Notes: generated by a model not told the origin, from the sequence alone. 64,000 nucleotides of DNA from Ornithodoros turicata (GCF_037126465.1 NC_088206.1:49456841-49520840), one strand, 5' to 3'. Counted from the first letter of the stretch, positions 43,465 through 55,560 are shown. Numbers and translations: made by a program.

Positions 43465-45470
43465 GATTCCATTGGTGTGTCAACAAAATGCCACCGTGTT
43501 GCAGGTGCTGCCCAATGGGTGAGCGGCGCTCTCAATGTTGCCAGACGGCTGTCGGCATAGTGCCGGGGAAAAGGAATGCAATACTCTGAGTGCAGCTATT
43601 CAGTGACTCTAGAGTACACGAATTTTTCATACGTACGATTTTGTGACCGCCATGGGTCCAATCGCAAGTTTGGAGTCAAGCTCACCGAACTGCAACAAGA
43701 AGTGTTCCGACTTCCCAAGCGTGCCCTCCTTCTTCGCTTTCCCTCCTTCACTCCTTCTTCATCCTCCTTCACGCTCTCCCGTACTTTCATCCTTCGTTTC
43801 GCTCCTCGTTCGCTCTGCCGGTTACAATGCCGACGCCGCTCAACGTAGGAATGGGCGCCCAAGAGCTGTGCTCTAAAAATTTGCAAGAAGTACAACTTCA
43901 AGGCCATTTGGTGAAAAACAAATCATAGGCCTTTATAGCTTTTTGCAAACTGTACTAAGAAAGAGTATGGGCCAGATAACTTCCACGGTGCCACGTGTCT
44001 GCATTGAACGCAGCCTCGCGGAACCAGCCGCTGTGACTCTTGATGGGATTTGATTTCGTGCACGATCGAAACACGGAAACTCTGCACATTTCTCTTGCAA
44101 GCAAATTGTGTAATAGAGAGCTGTGCACAGATACACACTACGCTTCAGGACTGTGGAAGATCCGTTCATGCAGTTTCACCTGAACCTGACTGATATGGTG
44201 ACTTTCCTGCCTCTGTGCACTGAGATATCTGGCCATGACGGCTTCGTGTTATACCAAGGACTTGGATGTAGGATCATTATTCACCCCATCACCACATCTT
44301 TTCATAAATCACAATATCCGGTGTACCCCGGCGTAGTGAGGCACAAATTGGGTGGCAAATTTATTCACTCAACGTCAGCACCTGTCTGTTGTTGTACAGG
44401 ATCACACGGCCCAAGTTATCTGTCCATAGCTATATCACACGGGGGTTTCAAGTTCTGCCAACTGTCGGTTGATGATTCACGACACTCAAGACGATTCTAA
44501 GTGAGTGGTTGAAATGGTATAGCGCGTTAATTCCTGTTTAATTGCTTGTTGTGCTCTCACTTTCTGTTGAGAGGGGACTGGAACAACAACAACAAATAGA
44601 TGATGACGTTGACATCATGACGAAGAGGCGTTGCACTGCTTGCGTGGCTGACGTGTGAACGGAACGCCCTAAAAACCGACATTTGCCTATATTCCAGCCT
44701 GTGTCACACTCAGGAATTACTCATGTAGAACTATGAAAAAGAAAGTGATGTGAGCATTTCACCTGTTCTCTACGTTTTGCTCCAGTTTTATTTTCTATTG
44801 GAAATACAACCCACCTGCTGTGTATCGCTGTCATTTCAATTTTGAACTAATCAAGAAAGTAACCCCCAGTCCAGTCAGCACTTAGCTATACCCTCGTAAA
44901 GAAGGAAATCGATTTGCTGTTGTGTTCGTGAGGGAAGTTCCCGCGCAAAATCTTTTAATTGAACCTCTCCTTTCATTGAAGAACTCTCATCCAATTTCCT
45001 GTACGTATGTAGGGAGAAATGTGGAGGGGCCCCTCATTATAGTTTTCATTAATTGCATTCCAAGAACGACCGTTCGTTTTGCGGCTATTGGGAAACGCCG
45101 ATCTTAATGAAGAAATCCCACGACCCACAAACAAGAGAGTTCTCTGCACAGCAGCTGTGCGCAAATTTCTCCAGCTGGAAACAGTGCATGGGAAGCTGGT
45201 ACTATAAAGGCAGCCAGGCAGAGCTCCGCTTAAGATTTCTTGAACTCTTTGAGGTTAAATGGTTCGCTTCGCAGTAAATTCGGCGAAAGTAGAGATAACT
45301 AAAAATAAATACGTAACGTTTAGTTGGCTATCGTTTAGTTGTGCATTACCGATATTTTAATGGTAGTAGTGGGGTTACTTGAGACGAAACTGAGATTATG
45401 ACTAGATGAGCGTCGATTTCATTCGTGATCTCAGAGAAAAACAAAACAAATGCGTTTCGAGTCGTTCAGC
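43465..45470. other. No recognisable gene
   Basis: About 2 kb with frames up to about 125 codons and no known motif. Confidence 0.45.
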
Positions 45471-45474
45471 ACAG

Positions 45475-45610
45475 TCTTGGGCAGTAACTATTTTACAAGT
45501 AGCTTGTAACTCTAACTAGTTACGTTTCAACAAGACTAACTTCTAACGAGTTACCACTTTTGGTGCAAGTAACTGAAAATGTAACGATAACTATTTCACT
45601 CAAATATTGC
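45475..45610. mobile_element. hAT-like end fragment
   Basis: CAGTCTTGGGCAGTAACTA followed by a dense run of GTAAC/GTTAC motifs in both orientations resembles the subterminal region of the hAT elements at 4385 and 47264. No opposite terminus or duplication found. Confidence 0.4.
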
Positions 45611-45689
45611 AATATTTTCCACGCGTCTGTTCCCTGGCGTCATTTTGTCGTTCTTTAGAACGCTATAGCGAGAAAGTATGGACATGAAC

Positions 45690-45870
45690 TGAATAGAATG
45701 TAGTATAGATTTGTATAGTTTTCCTTTTCTTCTTTTTTCCCCACCCTCCTTTCTCTTCATTTGTTCTACATATATTGAACCCTAAATAACGCGTCCTGGA
45801 GTAGCCGGTCCCGAGTGGTTTGGGACTAACATCTCCTTTTTTTTTTCTTTTACCAATCAATCAATCAACC
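45690..45870 (+). mobile_element. LINE-E-type 3' tail with AATC repeats
   Basis: A pyrimidine-rich tract, then GGAGTAGCCGGTCCCGAGTGG and ACTAACATCTCC, a T-run and AATCAATCAATCAACC. The order matches the tail at 5343-5453. No coding part is retained. Confidence 0.55.
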
Positions 45871-46053
45871 GAACTGTACAGTCCATGCGAAGTGACTGGA
45901 TCTTCATTCGTACCTGCTGCATGAGGCGTCAAATAAGCTAGTACCCTGTCCTTTTTCCCAACTAGAAATTCCACGAATTTTGTCATAGGCAGCCAGGATG
46001 ATCTTAAACTAGCTCCCACACTGCTATTTGGGCCCATGGGAAATCTTCTGTTC

Positions 46054-46238
46054 GTTATCTGCCCTGATTTGTTGAAAACGGGAAGCGTACGCCTTTTTTG
46101 TGACAATTATGAACAGCATAAGTGTCACAAAAAAGGCGTACGCCTACCGTTTTGAACAAATCAGGGCACATAGCGATATCATTCGAGATGATGATTGGCT
46201 AGGAGCGTGCTATGCGGTGAAGTTCATTTTTAAGAGTG
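46054..46238. mobile_element. Family M element, left arm lost
   Basis: From CGTTATCTGCCCTGATTTG to TTTTTAAGAGTG, then TA. The loop is in reverse orientation to most copies (AATTATGAACAGCATAAG), showing insertion the other way round. The outer left 60 bp are replaced by unrelated sequence. Helentron sequence starts directly after it. Confidence 0.85.
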
Positions 46239-46240
46239 TA

Positions 46241-46362
46241 TCTGCGTAAGCTCATGCACTCATTGGCTGCTGGGGATGACGTGTTCAAGCGCGACTACGA
46301 AACCGCCGTGAGAGAGGGGCGCCTTCACATGTCACACCGTGGTCCTAGCCGACTTCGTTGCG
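46241..46362 (+). pseudogene. Helentron helicase C-terminal fragment, part 1
   Basis: The frame reads LMHSLAAGDDVFKRDYETA and then GRLHMSHRGPSRL. A shifted frame continues LADFV, a motif I associate with the region after the helicase in Helitron/Helentron proteins. It breaks at 46363 where a nested set of DNA transposons was inserted, and resumes at 48153. Confidence 0.5.
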
Positions 46363-46536
46363 TGCACTCTAAGAAAAAAAGGTAGAATTTCCTACCCAAA
46401 CTGGTAGAACGACAGTACCTCTACCATTTCGGGCCAATCCACGCGTGCCTTCACCTCCGCGGGTATAAACGACGGCGTCCCTTTCCCTTCCTCCTCTCTC
46501 TCACGTTTGCCCTAAGAAAAAAAGGGTAGACTTTTC

Positions 46537-47992
46537 CAGTGATGGCAGGTAGTTAACTACATGCAGTTAAACTACTAGTTAAACCACCTGATTGTGGTTA
46601 AAAAGTAGTTATCAACTACTTGCAGAAATGTAGGGGCAACTACTAGTTAAACTACTATTTCGAGTAGTTAACTACAGTAGTAAGGTTACTGCAGGCGCCA
46701 ACTACTTCCGGTTTTGCCGCAAGCTTTACGGCACGATTGTGCTTCCGACTTTTTCCTTGAGCTACTTGTTTGATGAGAACGGAGGTGCAGAGCAATTGTG
46801 CCGTGCATGTGTACTAAATCTTCGCTTTTAATGCTTGTCTAGTGAAGCCTCATTTGCATTAATTTGCATTGAAACCGCATAGGATGGCTACGTGATCGAT
46901 CATCGTGGCTTAGCGAAAATAAGCGGTCCACAGTGGCGCAATCGGCACCCACCACAATATTTGCGCGTGGCGCATTGATCTGTGACGTAGGAGCCTGAGT
47001 GTAAATCTCGTACATGGACCGTCGTATGTTGTACGTATCTTTCTACCGGAAGCTTTCGCTCCATAGCAGACATTTCCACAGCAAGCTCTTTCGTCAGCGC
47101 ATAATATACAAGAGACCCGCAGTGGATTTTACGACAGTATGTGAATTAAGCGACGCAGGCACAAGACAATATTTTAAATATTATCACTGCTTGTGATTCA
47201 TATTTAGATGTCCAAGAACACTACAAGGGATCGCTGTTGATGGACAACGTTAAGTAGTTATAGCAGAGTTCGAGGTAACTCGTTACAAGTAACTCGTTAC
47301 TGCAACTAAGTTCCTTTTTTTGGTAACTTGTAACTTAACTCGGTACTTTTGCGCCGTGGTAACTTTCATAGGTACTCGTTCCTTTTTCAGGTAACTTTGC
47401 CAAAGTAAGTTAAGTTAAGTTCCAAGTTACTTTTAACTCGCTTTTCACTCACGTCCACATATTTTCTTGCTTTCTCTCCGGTTCCTGCGTGGCATTTTGC
47501 CATAAAACGTGATATTCAATCAAGGACAGTACTTTATTCAGGAAGTAAGAACCGCTGCCATTGAAATGAAGATGACCCATTGTGCGCCCACACGGAGTAA
47601 GATGCTAGCGTAGACCTCTAATAGACCTCTACCAGAGAATCGTCATCATGACATTGGTAGACAGACTGAAACCGAAACAAATCGAAGTAACTTGGAAGTA
47701 ACTCGTTCTTTTTTTAAGTAACTCAGTAACTGCGAGTTTCAGGCTGAAGAACTTCGTTATTAACTTAGTTACATTTTGCACACATGGTAATTTAACTTGT
47801 AACGAGCTCTTTTTGACGGGTAACTTCTCAATCTATGAGTTATAGATGTAGTTAAAATACATTGCAGTAGTTAAAGAAATAGTTTTAACTACTCCACTGA
47901 AAAGAAGTTTAACTACTAGTTAAACCACTCCATCGCGAAGTAGTTAGTAGTTATAGTTAAACTACTGTAGAAGTAGTTAGTGGCCATCACTG
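46537..47992. mobile_element. hAT-type element, middle layer of nest
   Basis: The ends CAGTGATGGCAGGTAG and TTAGTGGCCATCACTG share a 9-bp exact inverted repeat followed by AGTTAACTAC-type motifs. The 8-bp flanks GACTTTTC (46529-46536) and GAATTTTC (47993-48000) differ at one base. The interior has no transposase and is split by another hAT at 47264-47837. Confidence 0.85.
47264..47837. mobile_element. hAT-type element, innermost layer of nest
   Basis: 574 bp with ends CAGAGTTCGAGGTAACTCG and, complemented, CATAGATTGAGAAGTTACCCG, imperfect inverted repeats. A perfect 8-bp duplication AGTTATAG lies at 47256-47263 and 47838-47845. The interior is full of GTAACTCGTTAC-like motifs and is non-coding. 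It is the youngest layer here. Confidence 0.9.
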
Positions 47993-48152
47993 GAATTTTC
48001 TACCCAAGCTGGTAGAACGACAGTTTCTACTCTGTAGTTTGTTTCTACTCTGCAGTTATACCCAAAACGTAAAATTGGTTTGAGTAGAAATGTGATTGCA
48101 ATACAGCTCTACCGAGATGGGTAGAAAATTCTACACTTTTTCTTAGAGTGTG

Positions 48153-49390
48153 GTATACGTTCGTTGCCGGTACCTACCGACGGCGAGATATCCCCCGGGT
48201 TACTCATTGAGGTCGTACGGCACGAATGATGCCCTCAATTTCAAGATAGAGATGGTTATGCTCTTCCTTCCGTTCCGCAAGGAAGTCGACATTCTCGACG
48301 TCAGCGCCTTCGTGATACTGTGACCAGAATCTGGATGCCATTCTAGCCGAGAAGAACTTCGAAGGAAACATCTCCAGCAAAAGCGTTAGGCAGTTGTGTC
48401 GGGAGCTCTTGAATGTAAGGGACGACGCGCCGTCGTGAGTAAGGTGAAGGTCCTCAGGTCACCCACTGGAAGTTGACATGAACGAGAACGTGGACTTGAC
48501 TGCGCACCGCCAAGGAGGAGCCTGTGGTGCCGTGAAGACCAGCACTGACATCATGTCGGCGAACAAAGAAAAAAAAAACATGGTGCAGCGGGCCAGGGAG
48601 AACGACAACATGGTCATAGGGGCCCGTAACGTGGCTGCAGAGCATCAATGTACATGTTACCGACATTGTGACTGACCCGGTACTGGGCAAGGGCAACGTT
48701 CTCGCCCACTCGGAGACCTGGATCATCCTACCGAGAGACATGGAAGGCTTCCGATGCGTTTAAACGCATGCCAAAACAGAAAACAACCGTAGTGCAGGTG
48801 TAGACATCTACTCGAGAAATGACGAAACTACCTCAGCGATCAAGATAGTCATTCTAAAGTCGACAAGGAACAACATGCCCTAACAGCTGCAGACGAAGTT
48901 GGTGACGTATGCGTCGTAGAAGTGGACTACAAGAATGCACACGCCCTCATCGTGTTGGTATACATTATTCCGGGGTCCTCTAAGGACAAGGTCAAGAGGT
49001 TCTTTCTAGCCAAACTCTTCAATTACACCGCAAGCAACACCTTCCTAGAAAACTTGAAGAAACACAACATGTCAATGATTTTCATGGGAGACTTCAATAC
49101 GGACATTAAGAAGCTCCAGAACAACTGGTTCGCGGACTATATGAAGGAAGTCTTCGATTTGCATCTAGCCAGTGACGATAAAATTCCCACAGCGCGTACG
49201 GGAAGTGTTATAGATTAGCTATAGTTAGCTATGGATTAGCCATAGACAAGCTGGGGGTTGCAAAGTACCTCAGCTACTTCAGTCACCGCAGGCCTCTATA
49301 CTGCCCACCGTCGGAGAATGCCCGCGCCATGAGCTTACAAATGCTATTGCATGTCAAAGACTATCTGCGCAGCAATTTCTGCCTTAATTT
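48153..49390 (+). pseudogene. Helentron (Helitron-2) C-terminal part with endonuclease domain
   Basis: The plus strand encodes MLFLPFRKEVDILD near 48252, a post-helicase motif. It then encodes an apurinic-type endonuclease: LQSINVHVTDIVTDPVLGKG and LAHSETWII (48635-48740, with the catalytic-type E in SETW), then MIFMGDFNTDIKKLQ near 49080, and later YLSYFSHRRPLY. Domain order (helicase, then endonuclease) is that of Helentrons, rolling-circle transposons. Stops and shifts interrupt it (for example after VDILD and between the two endonuclease parts). The Rep nuclease and most of the helicase are not in the window. Confidence 0.75.
48922..49218 (+). pseudogene. Helentron endonuclease, catalytic half
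   Basis: A 98-codon uninterrupted piece of the relic. It contains YKNAHALIVLVYIIPGSS, the MGDFN catalytic strand (Asp and Asn of the EEP fold) and a tail ending TARTGSVID, where a normal domain would continue with a D-x-x-F-type segment. Premature stop follows. Confidence 0.7.
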
Positions 49391-49606
49391 TTTTTAAGGT
49401 GGTCGTCCTAAAAGTCGGACAGCCGCAGGACTCGAAGCCACACCTCTTGGTTGCCGGTCAAGTGTTGATCATCAATCCACGCTGACACAGCTTCTCGACA
49501 GCTAGCCAGGGGCATCGCCTGAACGGACTTGTCACCCTCTTCACAACCTCCACTACACATTTCCTCCAACACAATTCCATACACACTGCCCACAACGAGG
49601 CAAGTA

Positions 49607-49855
49607 CTAGCGGCATGGCCGAGCGGGTTAAGGCGTCCCGCTCGTTGGTGATAGCCAAGGTCATGCTGAAGACTGGGAGGTGGTGGGTTCGAATCCTACG
49701 ACCGGCTGTGCTGTCTGAAGTTTTCCCTGTGTTTTCCGAAGACTTTCCAAACGAATGTCTGCAGTTCCCCCTGAGGTCGACGTCCTTTATCTGTCCACGT
49801 CTGTACGTCGATCATAGCCTCACCGCCTCGCGGTGCTTACACGGAACTAAAAAAA
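49607..49855 (+). mobile_element. tRNA-derived SINE, full length, with 13-bp target duplication
   Basis: The head starts GCGGCATGGCCGAGCGGGTT, like the 5' half of a Leu/Ser-type tRNA, and box B GGGTTCGAATCC lies near 49685. The body (GTGCTGTCTGAAG, then CCCTGTGTTTTCCGAAGAC) and tail type 1 (CTTACACGGAACTAAAAA) follow. AACGAGGCAAGTA at 49594-49606 and 49856-49868 is a perfect 13-bp duplication, so this is an intact retroposed copy. Transcription would be by RNA polymerase III from the internal boxes. Confidence 0.9.
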
Positions 49856-49869
49856 AACGAGGCAAGTAG

Positions 49870-52800
49870 CATCCGGTGAGCAAGACGGAAAGTAATCTCA
49901 GCATGTGTGATCCAAGCACCAAAGCAACGTTGTTTTCTCGAGCGTGCATTGCGCCCAAGAGGACATTTATCGTTCTTGAGATAACGATGCTGAGGACGCT
50001 ACCATATATCTCGGATCAGCCGTTTAGATAAATGCGGCTCTCCCCATATAATCCAGTCTAATCTTAATCCTAATCGTCTGGGGTCGTTGTATCTCTGCAC
50101 ACGCGCGTGGCCGTAGAGCTTTCAAAACATCCTCCGGCCCTTTAATTATGGAATTTGTAGCACGGAGAGCGTAATGCGAGTCTAAGGAGGGATCTCGGGC
50201 TTTCCCACTATAATACGGGCCTCGATTGCCTGGCTATATTAAACCCCAATCACCGGAGCACATAACTGTGCAAGTCGTGCACACGCCGGACGGTTCTTGC
50301 TTTCACTGGACAATAGATGAAGACTGCGATAGCCTCTGGATTTGAACGAGACCATAGAGTGGGCTTACTATTCTTTATTTGGGGTGCACCGTTGGCAGAC
50401 ATATACGAGCTACGTGTTCAGAGAGTCTCGCTCAAGATCAGCTTTTCAGGAAGGTTTTAACAAGACACACACACACATAAATGGGATGATGATGTTGGTG
50501 CGTTTTAGCAAGAAAACATGTTATTGTGCCTGATTTTTGAAAACTTTAAATGGTTTGTCCAGGTGACCGTGCGCTTGTTCGTATGGTTGGTACTTTTGAT
50601 GAGTACATGTTTGAGTTCATTGCACCCCCATGCCTATCCGTGAATAGCAGAGGGAATGAGTCTTCAACAAATCGATGTCTGCAACCGAATTTTAAAAACG
50701 TTTCACGCTCCTTATCGTTTTTTCCTGTCCTTCTATACTAGGAGTTCATCAGAAGAAACTCAACAAACATTTCATGCATAAGCTATAAGATAAGAAAAAC
50801 GAGCAAAAGGGAAAGTTACAATTAGGCACCAAGTAAGCCTACACAAGATCACACTCTGTAATGGATCTGGCGACATTCGGTCGCCGGAGAAAACACAAGT
50901 GTGACAGTGCACAAGGGCGCAAAAAATGGGGTGTGTCAAAACCTTCGATTCATCTATGTTCACCGCCTTTGTTTCTCCATGAGACGCTATCCTAACATGA
51001 TTGATGTAACTAATTACCACGCTTTGTCCGCTGCGCTGCCAAACTCTTGTTGTCCACGGCGAGCAACTGCGCGTGATGTGGCCTCGCCTTGGGCCAAGTG
51101 CGGACTCTAAATGGCAGCCACTTGCGCGAAGCTTGGTGACACCGTCCGGGCTGACAGAGGCCTTAGGGCATTTCGTAAACGACGCTCTTTTGTGTTCAGC
51201 ACTCTACACCTTCCTGGGACTCGTGTTTTCGGAGTTCTTTGTTCTACACTCCGAAACAATATAACGAGCTACAGTCGCAGATGTATCACCGCCTCTGGAC
51301 GGGGAAGTCGATTCATGCGTTTTGGAAACACAAATATTTTACTTTTTATGTATATTGTTTAAAGTTTTTATTGTTTTTATTTTAATGTTCTGCTTAAAAA
51401 GCGTGCAAGTGTCCTCCAATATACCTCCGACTAGCGTTGTCGCAGCATGATCAGTGCACCAGCAACTGTTTGAGTCATGCGGGCGCACTATGTTGTGACT
51501 CGGAGGCGTCATGCGTACGCCTAAGCCAATCACGGACGTCTCCAGATTTGTGGGCGGAGTGGACCTGCAGCAGTTGACTTGTCCCGAAGTATAGGGTGTC
51601 TTTAGGTAAAGCTGGATCATCACCTTTGCAAGCGTGTTCGTGCAAAATAAAATAAGAGGGTTGCAACACTTCGTCTCAACTTATCCCAGATAAACCTAAA
51701 AGACAATGCGCTATGCGAGAAAGTCAACTGTCTGCGCAGTTCTGCAGTCTCCCTTTCTGTTCCGCCGTTTCGACGACTGCTATATTTCTACTCCCTCTCT
51801 CCCCTATTGCCTGTAGAGCGACCTCATTGCACCCTCTCCCAAATAAGGACTAACATTTCAGGGTTGAGGCGCACGCGGTTTCTTCCGTGGACCCGCGTCG
51901 GCCCACGTATACCTCTTTATTGCTGCTTTGTGAACTTGTGAGTGAGCGGACCACGTGGTTTCTCCAAACTTTACCCTCTCCCCCACGCAGAGGCAAACTG
52001 CCGGCGTATTATTTGCATCGGTGTAGACCTGCGGGAGGGGTCACGTGTTTACGACTGCCAATGGAAATCGCCGTAACTCTCGCTCTCTGACGTCAGCCGC
52101 CTCGAATACACGTACGCGACAAGCTCTGACGGTCAGAGCTTGATGCGCATCTATATATAGGCGAGGGCCTATATCCTACCAACTATGACACGTAGCAAAA
52201 TGCGTAGTGCTGTGAGACGCAGAACGATGCGCACATGATGTATATTATGATATAGGCAACACTGGTCCAATACTACAGGGCTATGGTCCCACAGCCTAAG
52301 CCGTTAAACATCGTGTGGCATCATCATTTATAATTTAGTTGTTGATAGTGAGGGTCCGATATTGGCCCAGTATTGTAAATATCCAATATCAAGATATTGT
52401 GCTGCATAAGTTAGGTTCACATTGTCCTAACCATTAACCTAACCATAGCAGTTATGCCATTCTGATGTTCAACAACAACAATAACAACAATAAATGACAA
52501 AAGGGTCAAATTTTGACACATTCTCCCTTATTTATGCTTACTTCGCGTTGTAACTCTATGAGATAGTGTTTCGTAGCTGCAGACCGAGTGAAAGCCTCGA
52601 GGAAGATAATACTTATTAGGCTGCATTTTGATAACTTTGGTCATATTTCTGCACGTTGCCTGCGATATTTTGCACCGCTGCATGAAAACGTCTTAGGAGA
52701 TGTGATTACATACGATACTTCGAATGAAAACCAATACGGCTTTTTAGCAACTTCACATCAAATTTGATTAGTCAGGCTAAATTCTTTCCGAAGCTTTGGT

Positions 52801-53240
52801 CTAGCGGCACGTTTCGGGAGTGGAAAAATTGGAAATACGACGGGTAATCTCGCGAATCTGAATAAATTAGCCAAATTCTGGAGCGCTAGCAACGCAAATT
52901 TTTATTACGCACTCCGCTAACAAAAAGTAAGTGCTGAGATCTCGAGTATAGAAAAATTAGGTTTTGAGAAGTTATCGATGCACGCATTTGCTCGTGTATT
53001 CATGTTCGCTGCTGTTGGGCTAAAGAACTACCATTCGATGATTTCTGTTCTGTGTGAACATCTGCGCACATACGGACGCTTTAACTTTCTGCGCATGCGT
53101 TCTTTGACTACTACTTGTAAAGAGGGCAAGCCATAGAAAGCTGAGGGTCGCCAAGGGGCTTTGCTTTTGATTACCGAGCAAATTAACATTACTGAGGGAA
53201 CAAGTTAAGCCGTTCGTTATGATTACTACAAAAACAGGTC
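49870..53240. other. No recognisable gene
   Basis: About 3.4 kb. I find only short frames, a CA run near 50464-50476 and an AAC/AAT-rich stretch near 52472-52495 that resembles a LINE tail but lacks any LINE sequence beside it. Confidence 0.45.
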
Positions 53241-53244
53241 GGTA

Positions 53245-53462
53245 CACTCGAAGAAACATAACTTCCCCACATAACGCACTCCAAACCATGATGTCCTTCT
53301 CTCAGTCGATGTGTAAACAATGGAAGGCGTTTTGGGGCACTATGCATTTGTGTTAATGCTCACAGAAAGGCGTATAGGACATAGTATCGCCTCAAATCAA
53401 GACTGATAACGGTATCGTTTTGGCTTGAGCATGTTACATGTTGTAAAGTTACGTTTTTGCTG
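53245..53462. mobile_element. Family M element, degraded
   Basis: It starts CACTCGAAGAAACATAACTT after TA and ends near GTTGTAAAGTTACGTTTTTG. The cores survive only as GGCGT remnants (AAGGCGTTTT, AAGGCGTATA). It has the length and arm order of the family but strong divergence. Confidence 0.6.
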
Positions 53463-53464
53463 TC

Positions 53465-54888
53465 TATAAACAACATTAAAACAAAACAAATGAGAAATAA
53501 GTTTTGTTTCTCTTTCTTCGACAGTTGCCGTAATTGCTGAATCTTCGTATGGATCGAGTCCCTCCGCAGACAACACGTGTGTGTGTGTGACTTCATGAAT
53601 ATGGCGCACACACTGTTTTTGCGTCTTCCCCGTTGTCTATATAATCTTGCTAACGTTCCCAGTTTGGTGCACAGGAAGGCGCCTGACGTACTAGGTTCCG
53701 CTTTTTTGTAGACCGTTTTGCACGATACTTTTGCTTTTTTGTACATAACAATGTCAAAACAATTTTGCAAGCAGAGAGAGCTAGGAGTTGCACTGTATAT
53801 TTTCGCTGCCTCGCGAATCATCTTTCACATCTTGTCCCTGCTCCCGTTATAAACTCGAACGTAATTCAGATAGGGGCGACAAAAACTCATTGCAGTTCAG
53901 TGTTCAGTATCAGTGCAGTTCAGTATTCAAAGTTCAGTGCACGGGTAGAGCGATAAAACCTAATACCCCTGATGAAATTGGAGGTACAGCGATCCAAGAG
54001 GTATACGTTCTGGTGTTCATGTGAGAAAGCAGTAAACCTGGGAGGCAGCAACAGTGCGTGTGCACGGGACAGGTTTATTCCGAAAGTGGGGCAGGGGCGC
54101 CAGAATGGGTGCGTACGCAATGAGGTTTGCATGTCGACTTCTTCGAACAGTCCAGCTCTAAATGCTGTGACCCCGGAACCTCGCAAGGACGACGTCACAA
54201 AGACGTGATCCGTCACAGACTGATACTCCTATTCGGACACTTCGAAATAAATTTGCGATTGGTTCACTAGCAGTAATGAGTTGAAAATTAGTGATGGGTG
54301 AAAATGACTTCTCTCGGGGAATGTTTCTTACGCAAGACCTCAGAAGTGAGGATCTAAACGAGAAAGACAACGGTGCATAGTTTTGCGCATATAGGCGCAA
54401 TACCTTTGCGAATGTTCAGTATAGGCGCTATAGGGGTTTTGCTGAGAGTGCAAGTTCCTCCTTGCCTTCTCCCGTGTATCGCTTCTATTGTTCCCCTACG
54501 GGAACCGACGGGACTTCTTAAATGGAACAGTTTTATCTCTGACCGAATGGAAAGAAGAACTGGGAGGGGAGAAAAGTCAAAGAGTTTTGGAGAAAGAAGA
54601 GATCGTAATGCTCTTTTGATCTCCCTTGACTTCGTATCGCCTTTTCCACCTCTTCTTTTTTCGGGAGATTTCGAGCGATTGCCCTTTGAACGATATGCCA
54701 CTCCCCAATGATTGATTTCACTTCAGCTAAAATCTGCACCGTCTCAGCATCCATTGCGATACTCTTTCTGCGTAAGGACGATTCAAAATTCAGGATCTTG
54801 TCGTAACAAGGGAGGGTAGTGCAAATCGAGGGGCTCTCTGAGATGCACTTAAACTTTCATAAGAGCGCAAAAAAACGTGTCGCTTCTT
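53465..54888. other. No recognisable gene
   Basis: About 1.4 kb without a motif. A short imperfect tandem of CAGTTCAGT units lies near 53891-53945. Confidence 0.45.
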
Positions 54889-54889
54889 A

Positions 54890-55137
54890 GGCTTTTATAA
54901 CAGAACCTCACCGCATAACACGCACGTAGCTAACGATCACATTGAATGACATCGTTCTCTCCCCGGATTTGTGGAAACCGCGGGGTGCACACCTTTTTGT
55001 GACAATTAACGTAACTTCATAAGTGTAACAAAAACGCGTATGCCTCTAGCCTTCTACAAATCGAATGAAGAAATCAATGCCACTCGGGATAATGGTTGGC
55101 TAGGTATGTGTTATACGCGGTGAAGTTCTGTTTTAAG
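54890..55137. mobile_element. Family M element, diverged
   Basis: AACAGAACCTCACCGCATAAC on the left and GCGGTGAAGTTCTGTTTTAAG on the right frame diverged inner arms (GATTTGTGGAAACCGCGGGG; TTCTACAAATCGAATG). At the right end AGTG is replaced directly by SINE sequence. Confidence 0.75.
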
Positions 55138-55316
55138 TCGGCTGTGCTGTCAGAGGTTTTTCCTGGTTTCCCTCAGACGCTGTCAGACAAATGTTGGCAC
55201 AGTTCCTTTAGAAGTCGGCCCAGGACGCACATTTGTCCGGAGCGTTAGTCGTGACGTTGCCCACCTCTGTGAGGCCGACAAGGGTGAGCTCTTTCAAAAG
55301 CACCAGCACCACTACC
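55138..55316 (+). mobile_element. SINE, headless, tail type 2
   Basis: It begins in the SINE body (CGGCTGTGCTGTCAGAGG) directly after the M arm at position AGTTCTGTTTTAAG, so it is 5'-truncated there. It ends with tail type 2 (TCGTGACGTTGCCCACC; CACCAGCACCAC). Confidence 0.75.
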
Positions 55317-55317
55317 A

Positions 55318-55560
55318 TCGGTTGTGATGGCAAGTGATGGCACGCCGAGACTGGAAGATGACCCGGGTTCGAATTCGGGCGCCGAGTGTGCTGTCTGTGT
55401 GTTTTCCCTGGGTTTTCCTCAGACGCTCTAAGACAAATGTCACAAATGTCAGACCTCTGAATTCGGCCCAGGACGCGCGATCCCTGCGGCGGTCGTGACG
55501 TTGCCCGCCTGAGCGTGGCCGGCTACGGCAAGCCGTTCCATCACCACCGCCACCCATTTT
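55318..55560 (+). mobile_element. SINE with head, tail type 2
   Basis: A short head (ATGGCACGCCGAGACTGG, box B GGTTCGAATTCG near 55368) joins the standard body (TTTTCCCTGGGTTTTCC; GAATTCGGCCCAGGACGC) and tail type 2 (GTCGTGACGTTGCCCGCC, GGCTACGGCAAGCC, CACCACCGCCACCC). It lies in tandem with the headless copy before it. Confidence 0.85.

Larger units (their letters stand above)
46365..48150. mobile_element. CACTCTAAG-ended element, outer layer of nest
   Basis: The ends CACTCTAAGAAAAAAAGG and CTTTTTCTTAGAGTG are inverted repeats of about 30 bp with gaps, including GTAGAATTT and AAATTCTAC. TG flanks both sides (46363-46364 and 48151-48152). The CACTCT...AGAGTG ends and 2-bp TG duplication match family M, so the same kind of transposase may move both. 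A second copy of the subterminal sequence (CTAAGAAAAAAAGGGTAG near 46512; CTACCCAAGCTGGTAGAACG near 48001) flanks the inner hAT. It has no coding capacity. Confidence 0.85.

Noticed and set aside
49607..49700. Genuine tRNA-Leu or tRNA-Ser gene
   Set aside because: Boxes A and B are good, but the arms do not close into a cloverleaf and the sequence continues into the SINE body with a target duplication.
49460..49985. A minus-strand reading that looks vaguely like a LINE C-terminal tail, interrupted by the SINE at 49607
   Set aside because: No diagnostic motif; only weak resemblance. It would need a profile search.
52472..52495. AAC/AAT-rich run as a LINE-C tail
   Set aside because: The LINE-C 3' untranslated sequence that should follow (TTTATTTT, then GGGGAGTTTCATCG) is absent.
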